6,114 nucleotides of DNA from Zoogloeaceae bacterium (GTDB taxonomy: Bacteria > Pseudomonadota > Gammaproteobacteria > Burkholderiales > Rhodocyclaceae). The position numbers and the translations under genes were made by a program. The notes beneath the pieces are model-generated. The model worked only from the letters and a program-made list of their open reading frames with translations, made no database searches and was not told the origin of the DNA. The stretch is from assembly GCA_015657735.1 (NCBI GenBank), contig SSSX01000023.1:1-6114 (forward strand), read 5' to 3'. Positions within the stretch are counted from its first letter, which is position 1. Every line of letters begins with the position of its first letter. Positions 1 to 5,702 of the stretch are shown piece by piece.

Positions 1-1
1 C

Positions 2-475
2 CGGCAGGCCGACTGGCTGTTCGTCGGCGAGGGGCCGGGCGCCGAGGAGGACGAGCGCGGCGAACCCTTCGTCGGTCAGGCCGGGCGGCTTCTCGACGCC
101 ATGCTGGCAAGCATCGGCCTGCGGCGCGGCGACGATGTTTTCATCGGCAACGCGGTCAAATGCCGCCCGCCCAACAACCGGACCCCCGAGCCGGCCGAAC
201 TGGCCGCCTGTTTCCCTTATCTGCAGCGCCAGATCGAACTGATCCGGCCGCGCCTGATCGTGGCCCTCGGCCGGCCGGCCGCGCAGGCCCTGCTCAATCA
301 GGAGATCAAGATCGGCGCGGCGCGGGGCAAGCTGTTCGCCTGCGGCGCGACCCCGGTGATCGTCACCTATCACCCGGCTTACCTGCTGCGCAACCTGGCC
401 GACAAGGCGAAGGCGTGGGAGGACTTGTGCTTCGCCCGCGCGACGATGGAGCGGCTGAAGGCCGGCGCCGGCTGA
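2..475 (+). CDS. Uracil-DNA glycosylase, family 4 (partial, 5' end outside window)
   Basis: This gene probably encodes the 4Fe-4S uracil-DNA glycosylase that removes uracil from DNA to start base-excision repair in the cytoplasm. The frame is open from the left edge, giving 157 residues before TGA at 473-475. Fragment residues 9-17 (GEGPGAEED) match the first catalytic motif of family 4, followed by the PFVGQAGRLLD segment that packs around the uracil pocket. Two cysteines at fragment positions 54 and 70 (in KCRPPNNRTPEP and AAC) fit the second pair of cluster ligands; the first pair would lie before the window. HPAYLLRN (fragment 124-131) is the second catalytic motif, with its histidine. 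The remaining C-terminal helix ends shortly after, as is usual for the family, so only the N-terminal part is missing. The in-frame ATG at 101 falls after the first catalytic motif and is not the start. In related bacteria the gene often follows tsaB and rimI, which cannot be checked here. Confidence 0.93.
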   Translation, partial: RQADWLFVGEGPGAEEDERGEPFVGQAGRLLDAMLASIGLRRGDDVFIGNAVKCRPPNNRTPEPAELAACFPYLQRQIELIRPRLIVALGRPAAQALLNQEIKIGAARGKLFACGATPVIVTYHPAYLLRNLADKAKAWEDLCFARATMERLKAGAG

Positions 476-505
476 ATGCAAGATTTGATGGCGTAAGATG
501 GGGCG

Positions 506-535
506 TGGATGCGCGGCATCCCGCATCGATAAAAT
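506..535 (+). promoter_or_regulatory. Candidate sigma-70-type promoter for the lemA operon
   Basis: TAAAAT at 530-535 is a five-of-six match to the -10 consensus in otherwise GC-rich DNA. The best-placed -35 hexamer, TGGATG at 506-511 with an 18-bp spacer, matches TTGACA at only three positions, so either an activator is needed or the -35 is weak. Transcription would begin near 541, immediately before the hairpin described at 542-570. A similar TAAAAT lies upstream of tadA. This is inference from base pattern only. Confidence 0.4.
507..521. repeat. Short inverted repeat in the lemA promoter region
   Basis: GGATGC (507-512) and GCATCC (516-521) form a perfect 6-bp inverted repeat around a 3-base GCG centre. 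It lies over the proposed -35 box and spacer of the lemA promoter, a usual place for a repressor operator, and could also fold as RNA in transcripts reading through from the upstream glycosylase gene. The right arm, extended to GGCATCC (515-521), also pairs perfectly with GGATGCC at 558-564. No regulator can be named. Confidence 0.35.
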
Positions 536-541
536 GAACGC

Positions 542-570
542 TCCGGGCGCCCGCCCCGGATGCCTTTTTT
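542..570 (+). terminator. Terminator-like hairpin plus T6 upstream of lemA
   Basis: TCCGGG (542-547) and CCCGGA (555-560) form a 6-bp perfect stem with a 7-base loop, followed after TGCC by six T residues at 565-570. This has the shape of an intrinsic terminator and could end the glycosylase transcript. The 4-base gap between stem and T-run and the short stem make it a modest one. It ends only 14 bases before the lemA ATG, so if the lemA promoter lies upstream of it the hairpin sits in the lemA leader and might act as an attenuator. Confidence 0.45.
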
Positions 571-584
571 CGCGAGGACAAGCC

Positions 585-1211
585 ATGCGTATCAAATTCT
601 TCCTGGCCGTGCTGCTGTCGCTGCTGCTCACCGGCTGCGGCTACAACCAGATCCAGATCAACGACGAACAGGTCACCGCGTCGTGGTCCGAAGTGCTCAA
701 CCAGTACAAGCGGCGGGCCGATCTGATCCCCAATCTGGTGCAGGTGGTGCAGGGCTACGCGGCCCACGAGAAGGACGTGCTGACCCGGGTCACCGAGGCC
801 CGCGCCAACGTGGCGGGCATCAAGGTGACGCCGGAACTGGTCAACGATCCGGACGCCATGGCGAAGTTCCAGAAGGCCCAGGGCGAGTTGTCGGGCGCCC
901 TGTCGCGCCTGCTGGTGGTTGCCGAGAACTACCCGAACCTCAAGGCCGACGCGAGCTTCCGCGACCTGCAGGCCCAGCTCGAAGGCACCGAGAACCGCAT
1001 CACCGTGGCCCGCAACCGTTACATCAAGGCGGTGCAGGAATACAACGTGACGGTGCGCACCTTCCCGAACAACCTCACCGCGATGGTGGTCGGCGCCAAG
1101 CCCAAGGCCAACTTCGCCGTCGACAACGAGGCGACGATCAGCGAGCCGCCGAAGGTCAGTTTCGGCGGCGGCGCGCCGGCTCCCGCGCCGGCCCGGCCGG
1201 CGGGCCAGTAA
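585..1211 (+). CDS. lemA: LemA family lipoprotein
   Basis: This 208-residue protein belongs to the LemA family, an envelope-associated helical protein whose biochemical role is not firmly established and which is unrelated to the Pseudomonas GacS kinase once also called lemA. Residues 1-18 form a lipoprotein signal: MRIK, a leucine-rich core, and a lipobox LTGC with the lipidated cysteine at 18. Glycine at +2 favours outer-membrane sorting by the Lol rule. The family signature follows at about 20-75: YNQIQINDEQV, then W34, then NQYKRRADLIPNLVQVV, GYAAHEKDVL and TEARA. A long helical region runs to about 165 with AENYPNLKA at 113-121, and the last 16 residues are an Ala/Pro-rich tail. The ATG at 585 is chosen over an in-frame ATG at 498 because the signal peptide begins there and GAGGA (574-578) lies 6 bases upstream. 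Stop TAA is 21 bases before the next gene, in the same frame, implying an operon. Confidence 0.93.
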   Translation: MRIKFFLAVLLSLLLTGCGYNQIQINDEQVTASWSEVLNQYKRRADLIPNLVQVVQGYAAHEKDVLTRVTEARANVAGIKVTPELVNDPDAMAKFQKAQGELSGALSRLLVVAENYPNLKADASFRDLQAQLEGTENRITVARNRYIKAVQEYNVTVRTFPNNLTAMVVGAKPKANFAVDNEATISEPPKVSFGGGAPAPAPARPAGQ

Positions 1212-1232
1212 CACCGGCGACGGGGCTTAGCG

Positions 1233-2099
1233 GTGGCGCTGCTGCGCGTGCTGGTGCTGGCAGTCGGGCTGTTCGCCGGGCTGGCGGGTATTTCGCGTGC
1301 CCAGGAGCTGCAGCCGGTGCCGACGCTGGCGGCGCACCTTACCGATACCGTCGGGCTGCTGCCCGAGGCGCGGCGGGCGGCGCTCGAAAACCGCCTGGTC
1401 CAGCTCGAGCAGCAGAACGGCGCCCAGGTGGCGGTGCTGATCGTGGCGACGACGCGGCCGGAAGATGTGGCGGCGTACGCGCTGCGCGTTGTCGAAGCGT
1501 GGCGGCTCGGGCGCAAGGGCGTCGACGACGGCCTGCTGTTTGTCGTCGCGAAGGATGACCGCCGGATGCGCATCGAGGTTGGTTACGGACTCGAAGGCGC
1601 GGTTCCCGATGCGGTCGCCAAGCAGATCATCGCCGAGGTGGTCGCGCCGCGTTTTCGCGCGGGGGATTTTCCCGGCGGGGTCGAGGCCGGCGTCGACGCG
1701 ATCGCGGCGCGCATCGCCGGTGCCGGACTGCCGGCGGACCGCGGCGCGGGGCCGGACATCGGCGAGAGCGATTTCGGCGGCATGCTGATGCTGGCCGTCA
1801 TCGTGGCGATCGGGCTGGGCGGCGTGCTGCGGGCGATTTTTGGACGGCTGCTGGGTGCGGCCGTGGCATCCGGCGTCGTCGGCGGCGGCGTGTGGATGCT
1901 CACCGGGGCGCTGACGATCGGCCTGATCGGCGCGGCGCTGGCCTTTTTCTTCGTGCTGGTGGCGGGCACCGGCGGCGCCTCCCGACATTCGGGCGGGCCG
2001 TGGATCGGCGGTGGCGGCGGATTCGGCGGCGGCGGTGGAGGCGGCTGGTCGGGTGGCGGCGGCGGATTTGGCGGCGGTGGCGCGTCGGGAGGCTGGTGA
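1233..2099 (+). CDS. TPM-domain protein with signal peptide, membrane segments and Gly-rich tail (YgcG-like)
   Basis: This 288-residue exported protein has a signal peptide at 1-23 (predicted cleavage SRA/Q), a TPM domain at about 33-160, hydrophobic membrane segments at about 183-200 and 224-244 with a further apolar stretch at 205-222, and an extremely glycine-rich C-terminus from 253. Typical family features visible are LTDTVGLLP, QLEQQNGAQVAVLIV, KGVDDGLLFVVA (95-106) and VGYGLEGAVPD. TPM domains were named from TLP18.3, Psb32 and MOLO-1; phosphatase activity has been reported for the plant member, but bacterial roles are unclear. The domain should face the periplasm. Bacterial TPM genes very often sit beside lemA, as here. 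The start is GTG at 1233: it is the first start codon after the in-frame lemA stop and begins a good signal peptide, but the ribosome site is weak (GGGG at 1222-1225), suggesting coupling to lemA translation. Its stop overlaps the next gene's ATG by one base. Confidence 0.9.
   Translation: MALLRVLVLAVGLFAGLAGISRAQELQPVPTLAAHLTDTVGLLPEARRAALENRLVQLEQQNGAQVAVLIVATTRPEDVAAYALRVVEAWRLGRKGVDDGLLFVVAKDDRRMRIEVGYGLEGAVPDAVAKQIIAEVVAPRFRAGDFPGGVEAGVDAIAARIAGAGLPADRGAGPDIGESDFGGMLMLAVIVAIGLGGVLRAIFGRLLGAAVASGVVGGGVWMLTGALTIGLIGAALAFFFVLVAGTGGASRHSGGPWIGGGGGFGGGGGGGWSGGGGGFGGGGASGGW
2007..2094 (+). repeat. GGN-rich low-complexity tract encoding poly-glycine
   Basis: Nearly every codon here is GGC, GGT or GGA, interrupted by TTC/TTT and TGG, encoding repeated glycine runs capped by Phe or Trp (GGGGGFGGGGGGGWSGG style). 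Such tails are usual at the C-terminus of YgcG-type TPM proteins. The DNA is GGC-repeat-like, so replication slippage that changes tail length by whole codons is plausible. The last codons (2087-2092, GGGAGG) also act as the ribosome binding site of the next gene. Confidence 0.8.
2087..2092 (+). promoter_or_regulatory. Strong Shine-Dalgarno for the second TPM gene, inside the first
   Basis: GGGAGG lies 6 bases before the ATG at 2099 and is the best ribosome binding site in the window. It falls within the last codons (Ser-Gly-Gly-Trp) of the upstream TPM gene. Together with the TGATG stop/start overlap it fixes the start of the downstream gene at 2099 and points to coupled translation. Confidence 0.75.
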
Positions 2100-2596
2100 T
2101 GCGGATCGGACGTGTGCTTCGTCATCTGGTGTCGCCGTCGTGGGTGCTCGGCCGGACCTTCACGCCGGATGTGATGGCGGCCATCGACGCGGCGGTGAAG
2201 GCGTCCGAGGCGCGCCACCGCGGCGAGATCCGTTTCGCCGTCGAGGCCGGGCTGGACATCGCCGGGCTGCTGCGCGATGTGTCGGCCCGCGAGCGGGCGG
2301 TGGAGGTGTTCTCGCGCCTGCGGGTGTGGGACACCGAAGAGAACACCGGGGTGCTGATCTACGTGCAGTGGCTCGACCGCTGCGTCGAGATCGTGGCCGA
2401 CCGCGGCATCGCCCGGCAGGTGCCGCAGGCCGAATGGGAGCGCGTGTGCCGGCAGATGGAGGCGGCCTTCCGGGCCGGACGCTACGCCGAAGGGTCGGTG
2501 GAGGCGGTGCGCGCGGTGGGCGATCTGCTGGCCGGCCCGTTTCCGGCCGGGGCGGGCAATCCCAACGAACTGCCGGATCGGCCGGTGCTGCTCTGA
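2099..2596 (+). CDS. Small TPM-domain protein, no export signal
   Basis: This 165-residue protein is almost entirely one TPM domain (about 22-145). Visible family features are FTPDVMAAIDAAVKASEARHRGEIRFAVE (21-49), RVWDTEENTGVLIYVQ (75-90) and VEIVADRGI (96-104), followed by a helical segment with FRAGRYAEGSVEAVRAVGDLL. Unlike the preceding TPM protein it has no hydrophobic signal peptide or membrane segment, so it is probably cytoplasmic or peripheral to the inner membrane through its Arg-rich N-terminus; this is inference. The longer in-frame opening from 1892 is rejected because it runs through the coding region of the upstream gene; ATG 2099 has a strong Shine-Dalgarno and overlaps the upstream stop as TGATG. 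Pairs of TPM genes after lemA occur in Betaproteobacteria. It probably works with its two operon partners in an envelope-related process, but its substrate is unknown. The C-terminal 20 residues (GAGNPNELPD and on) look disordered. Confidence 0.88.
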   Translation: MRIGRVLRHLVSPSWVLGRTFTPDVMAAIDAAVKASEARHRGEIRFAVEAGLDIAGLLRDVSARERAVEVFSRLRVWDTEENTGVLIYVQWLDRCVEIVADRGIARQVPQAEWERVCRQMEAAFRAGRYAEGSVEAVRAVGDLLAGPFPAGAGNPNELPDRPVLL

Positions 2597-2608
2597 GCCG
2601 ACAGCCGT

Positions 2609-5098
2609 TCAGCTGCCGTTCTGCAGTGCGGGCGTCTGGCCGATGCTGAAATACAGCGCGGCGCCGTTGCCGACCTTGCCTTCGGCCCATACCTCGCCGC
2701 CGTGACGGCGCACGATGCGGGCGACCGTTGCGAGGCCGATGCCGGTGCCGGGGAATTCGCGATCCGAGTGCAGGCGCTGGAAGGGGCGGAACAGGTTTTC
2801 GCGGTAGCGCATGTCGAAACCCGCGCCGTTGTCGCGGATCACGAAGGCATCGACGCCTTCGTGGCGGGTGGCTTCGAAGTGGATTTCCGGGTGCTCGACC
2901 CGGCCGGTGAACTTCCAGGCGTTGCCGAGCAGGTTTTCGAGCACCGTGCGCATCAGGCTCGGATCGCCCTCGACCTGCAGGTGCGGGGCGATGTCGATGC
3001 GCACTTCGCGGGCCGGCTCCTGCTGGCGCAGTTCTTCGCAGATGCCCTGGGCGAGCAGGCTGAGGTCGACCGGGCGGCGTTCGAGTTCCTTGCGGCTGAC
3101 CCGCGACAAGGTCAGCAGATCGTCGATCAGCTGGCCCATCCGATGCACGGCGGCGCGCACGCGGCGCAGCAGTTCCTTCGCTTCGTCGTCGAGGCGGTCG
3201 CCGTAGTCGGAGCCGAGGATCGCGCTGTAGCCCTCGATGGCGCGCAGCGGCGCGCGCAGGTCGTGGGACACCGAATAGCTGAAGGATTCGAGTTCGTTGA
3301 GGGCGGCGCTGAGCTGCGAGGTGCGTTCGGCGACGCGGCGTTCGAGTTCGGTGTTGAGGCGCTTGATGGCCCGTTCGGCGAACTTGCGTTCGGTGAGGTC
3401 GGTGCCGACGCCGACGATGTGCGGTTTGCCTTCGAGGACGACGCGCCGGCCGATGAGCAGGAACGGCACCGGATCCTGGTTGCTGCGTCGCAGCATCACT
3501 TCGGCCGTGGTTTCGCCGGACACCAGCGCCGATTCGATACGGTGGCCCATCACCGGCTCCTGCTCCGGTATCACGAGGCTTTCGGCCTCGGCGTTCTGGA
3601 GCTGGCTGTCGGCGAGGCCGGTCAGTTCGCTGACGAAGCGGTTCCACAGCACCAGCCGGCCGCGCTGGTCGAACAGGAAGAAGGGCGCCGGCAGGCTGTC
3701 GATGAGGCCGCGCGAGAAGTCGCGCTCGGCCTTGAGCTGTTCTTCGGCGAGCTTGCGGGCGGTGATGTCGCCGATCGAACCGACGATGCGTACCGCGCGA
3801 CCCTGCTGGTTGCGGTGGGCGAGGCCGCGGGCGAGAACCCAGTGGAACTTGCCGTCCTTGTCGGCCACGCGGTATTCGGATTCGAAATGGTCGGTCTCGC
3901 CGCGCAGGTGGGCGACGACGTCGGCCCGGTAGTGGGCGCGGTCGTCCGGGTGGATCAGCTTCAGCCACTCGTCGCCGGTGGTGCGCAGGGTGTCGCTCTT
4001 GAGGCCGAGCAGCGACAGCAGGCGCGACGAGAGGTAGAGGTAACGGGTGTTGGGGTCCCAGTCCCACAGGCCCTCGTTGGTGCCGCGCTGGGCGAGGACG
4101 TAGCGTTCCTTGGTGTCGCGCAGCTGCTCCTCGGCTTCGAGGAAGGCGGTGCGGTCCTCGACGATGCCGACGCCGCCGTACACCTGGCCGCTGGCGTCGC
4201 ATTCGGGCGCGACGCGGATCGACAGGATGTGCACGTCGGTGGACAGCGGCGTGACGAAGGGTCCGTCGTAGGCGCCGCGCTGTCCGGCCAGGGCCCGCTG
4301 CAGGACGGACAGGATGGATTCGTCGCCGAGGGAATGCAGATCCATGCCCTGCAGGTCGGCCGGCGTGGAGCGCAGGATTTCGGCCAGACGGCTGTTGCAG
4401 TAGTTGATCGACAGATCGCTGCCGTAGTGGAAGATGCCGACCGGGGCGTTTTCGACGAGGGCCCGGTAGCGGGCCTGCTGGTCGGCAATGGCCTGACGGG
4501 TGCGCAGTTCGTCGGACTGGTCGCGGATCACCAGCACGGCGCCCTGGGCGTCGTCGGCCGCATCGGCGGCGGCAAGCGGGGCGCTGTTGTGGGTGACCGG
4601 ATGGCGGGCGCCGTGGCGGTCCACCAGCAGCGTGCCAGTGCCGGCCGCGTCGGTGACGGTGTGGAAGACGGTGGCGAGCGGGCGCCCGCGGGCTTCGTCC
4701 TCGGGCCAGCCGGTGAGGGCTTCGGCGGCCGGATTCATCAGCGTGATGTGGCCGCTGGCGTCGGTGGTGATGACGGCTTCGCCGATGCTGTGCAGCACGC
4801 TCTGAAGTTCGTCGTGTGCGCGGTGTTCGGCCGCCCGGCGCCCTTCGCCGGCGGGCTGCGCGGGGGCCGCGCTGCGGCGCGACAGGGCGATGTAGACGAA
4901 CAGCGTGGTGCCGGCGACGAGCGCCCAGCTGACGTAGGGCTGCACGGCGCCCGGCAGCAGCGCCCAGCCGGCGATCAGCGCGATGGCCGCCAGCGCATGG
5001 GCGGCGGCGATCCGCGCCGGCCGGGCCTGCGCGCCGGACGGCCGCGGACCGGCGTCGGTCCGCTCGAGGGCCGGAGGAGGGCGCGTGCCGAGGTTCAT
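2609..5098 (-). CDS. Membrane-anchored sensor histidine kinase with four PAS domains
   Basis: This 829-residue protein is a two-component sensor kinase. Two hydrophobic segments at about 33-50 and 56-72 are joined by a few residues, so there is no periplasmic sensor domain and sensing is probably cytoplasmic. Four PAS domains follow at about 94-195, 207-318, 331-450 and 455-572; the third has the clearest PAC half (IHPDDRAHY, FESEYRVADKDGKFHW, GSIGDITARK). No LOV-type cysteine motif or other diagnostic cofactor signature was recognised. A coiled coil (about 573-605) leads to the HisKA domain with SVSHDLRAPL and phospho-acceptor His612. The ATPase domain has the N box ENLLGNAWKF (N722, N726), G1 box DNGAGFD (756-762), F box F770-F773 and G2 box GTGIGL (784-789), all intact, so it should be active. 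There is no receiver domain and no response regulator beside it. The ATG has GAGGT 7 bases upstream (5110-5106). The gene is convergent with the TPM operon, 12 bp apart. Confidence 0.94.
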   Translation of the reverse strand: MNLGTRPPPALERTDAGPRPSGAQARPARIAAAHALAAIALIAGWALLPGAVQPYVSWALVAGTTLFVYIALSRRSAAPAQPAGEGRRAAEHRAHDELQSVLHSIGEAVITTDASGHITLMNPAAEALTGWPEDEARGRPLATVFHTVTDAAGTGTLLVDRHGARHPVTHNSAPLAAADAADDAQGAVLVIRDQSDELRTRQAIADQQARYRALVENAPVGIFHYGSDLSINYCNSRLAEILRSTPADLQGMDLHSLGDESILSVLQRALAGQRGAYDGPFVTPLSTDVHILSIRVAPECDASGQVYGGVGIVEDRTAFLEAEEQLRDTKERYVLAQRGTNEGLWDWDPNTRYLYLSSRLLSLLGLKSDTLRTTGDEWLKLIHPDDRAHYRADVVAHLRGETDHFESEYRVADKDGKFHWVLARGLAHRNQQGRAVRIVGSIGDITARKLAEEQLKAERDFSRGLIDSLPAPFFLFDQRGRLVLWNRFVSELTGLADSQLQNAEAESLVIPEQEPVMGHRIESALVSGETTAEVMLRRSNQDPVPFLLIGRRVVLEGKPHIVGVGTDLTERKFAERAIKRLNTELERRVAERTSQLSAALNELESFSYSVSHDLRAPLRAIEGYSAILGSDYGDRLDDEAKELLRRVRAAVHRMGQLIDDLLTLSRVSRKELERRPVDLSLLAQGICEELRQQEPAREVRIDIAPHLQVEGDPSLMRTVLENLLGNAWKFTGRVEHPEIHFEATRHEGVDAFVIRDNGAGFDMRYRENLFRPFQRLHSDREFPGTGIGLATVARIVRRHGGEVWAEGKVGNGAALYFSIGQTPALQNGS

Positions 5099-5105
5099 CG
5101 GGCGG

Positions 5106-5110
5106 ACCTC
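5106..5110 (-). promoter_or_regulatory. Shine-Dalgarno of the sensor kinase
   Basis: On the minus strand GAGGT stands 7 bases before the ATG at 5098. It supports that start, and the hydrophobic segments following at residues 33-72 are consistent with a short cytoplasmic N-terminus. I found no convincing minus-strand promoter in the remaining divergent gap. Confidence 0.6.
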
Positions 5111-5133
5111 GTCCGGGAAGGGGCGATTGCGGT

Positions 5134-5167
5134 TTGAGAGGGTCTTTCCACTGTGCTGTTCTAAAAT
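5134..5167 (+). promoter_or_regulatory. Candidate promoter for tadA
   Basis: TAAAAT at 5162-5167 is a good -10 hexamer in the AT-richer divergent gap. The nearest -35-like hexamer, TTGAGA at 5134-5139, is 22 bp away, which is too far for a standard promoter; at the normal distance (5139-5144, AGGGTC) there is no match. The -10 box is the only part supported. A start point near 5174 would give a leader of about 30 bases. Confidence 0.33.
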
Positions 5168-5178
5168 CGCTGCTTCAG

Positions 5179-5188
5179 GTTTCGAAAC
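5179..5188. repeat. 10-bp perfect palindrome GTTTCGAAAC
   Basis: GTTTCGAAAC reads identically on both strands and lies between the divergent kinase and tadA genes, 16 bases before the tadA ATG and downstream of the proposed -10 box. It could be a half-size operator or the stem of a very small structure in the tadA leader. Short palindromes arise by chance, so this is a weak call. Confidence 0.25.
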
Positions 5189-5204
5189 TTTTTCCGGTCA
5201 TACC

Positions 5205-5702
5205 ATGAGCCCTTTCAGTCCCGAGAAGGACGCCGAATTCATGCGGGCGGCCATCGAACTTGCCGAGGAGGCCGGCCGCTGCGGCGAGGTGCCGGTCGGC
5301 GCAGTCATCGTCGGACCCGACGGTCAGCTCGTCGGGCGCGGCTTCAACCAGCCGATCCGCCGCGCCGACCCGACCGCCCATGCCGAAGTGATGGCACTGC
5401 GCGATGCGGCGCAGCGGCTGGCGAACTACCGCCTGCCCGGGTGCACGCTTTACGTCACCCTTGAACCCTGTGTCATGTGTGCCGGAGCAATTATGCATGC
5501 CCGTGTCAGTCGTGTGATCTTCGGTGCAAAAGACCCCAAAACGGGCGTCGCGGGTAGCGTAATCGATCTTTTCGCGGAGACACGCCTAAACCATCACGCC
5601 GAGGTGGAGGGAGGCGTACTCGCCGAAACCTGCGGCGGTCTGTTGTCCGGTTTTTTTGCCTCCCGGCGCAAGCGGGCGGCCGGAGTCATTCCATCGTGCT
5701 GA
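5205..5702 (+). CDS. tadA: tRNA adenosine(34) deaminase TadA
   Basis: TadA converts adenosine to inosine at wobble position 34 of tRNA-Arg(ACG), letting it read CGU, CGC and CGA; it is normally essential and works as a cytoplasmic homodimer with one zinc per subunit. The 165-residue product has the cytidine/deoxycytidylate deaminase fold with zinc ligand H59 and proton-shuttle E61 in TAHAEV, and the other zinc ligands C89 and C92 in LEPCVMCAGA. Also characteristic are GEVPVGAVIV (27-36), N48, the ARVSRVIFGAKDPKTGVAGS segment (about 98-117) and NHHAEVEGGV. The length is normal for bacterial TadA. The ATG at 5205 is chosen because it gives the usual short N-terminus before FMRAAIELA; its Shine-Dalgarno is poor (CCGG only), and ATG at 5241 is a less likely alternative since it would trim the first helix. 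The gene diverges from the kinase and overlaps the following transpeptidase gene by 7 bases, so the two are probably co-transcribed. Confidence 0.96.
   Translation: MSPFSPEKDAEFMRAAIELAEEAGRCGEVPVGAVIVGPDGQLVGRGFNQPIRRADPTAHAEVMALRDAAQRLANYRLPGCTLYVTLEPCVMCAGAIMHARVSRVIFGAKDPKTGVAGSVIDLFAETRLNHHAEVEGGVLAETCGGLLSGFFASRRKRAAGVIPSC

Noticed and set aside
498..584. ATG at 498 as the lemA start
   Set aside because: It would put 29 residues before a complete lipoprotein signal peptide and would begin upstream of the likely promoter -10 box; ATG 585 has a proper Shine-Dalgarno.
363..1214. A 283-codon minus-strand frame opposite lemA
   Set aside because: It is a shadow of the LemA and glycosylase genes; the plus-strand products have clear family motifs, and this translation has none.
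1583..2218. A minus-strand frame encoding a proline-rich protein
   Set aside because: The proline runs are simply the reverse complement of the poly-glycine codons of the TPM protein tail.
2530..2548. GGCCGG/CCGGCC hairpin near the end of the second TPM gene
   Set aside because: It lies inside coding sequence, has no T-run on either strand, and such pairs are common by chance at this G+C content, so it is not called a terminator.
2160..4202. A 680-codon minus-strand frame in another register across the kinase and second TPM gene
   Set aside because: The product is Arg/Pro/Ala repeats typical of a frame-shifted reading of GC-rich coding DNA, and it crosses the end of two well-supported genes.
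2702..5137. An 811-codon open frame on the plus strand, antisense to nearly the whole kinase gene
   Set aside because: Its length is explained by the strongly GC-biased third codon positions of the kinase, which make stops rare on the opposite strand. The translation is low-complexity (Ala, Val, Gly, Arg, Asp rich), has no recognisable domain, while the minus-strand product has four PAS domains and all kinase boxes intact.
5450..5600. Locally lower G+C within tadA
   Set aside because: The stretch encodes the conserved PCVMC and GAKDPKTG core of TadA and stays in frame; the codon use is only mildly different, so it is not evidence of transfer.
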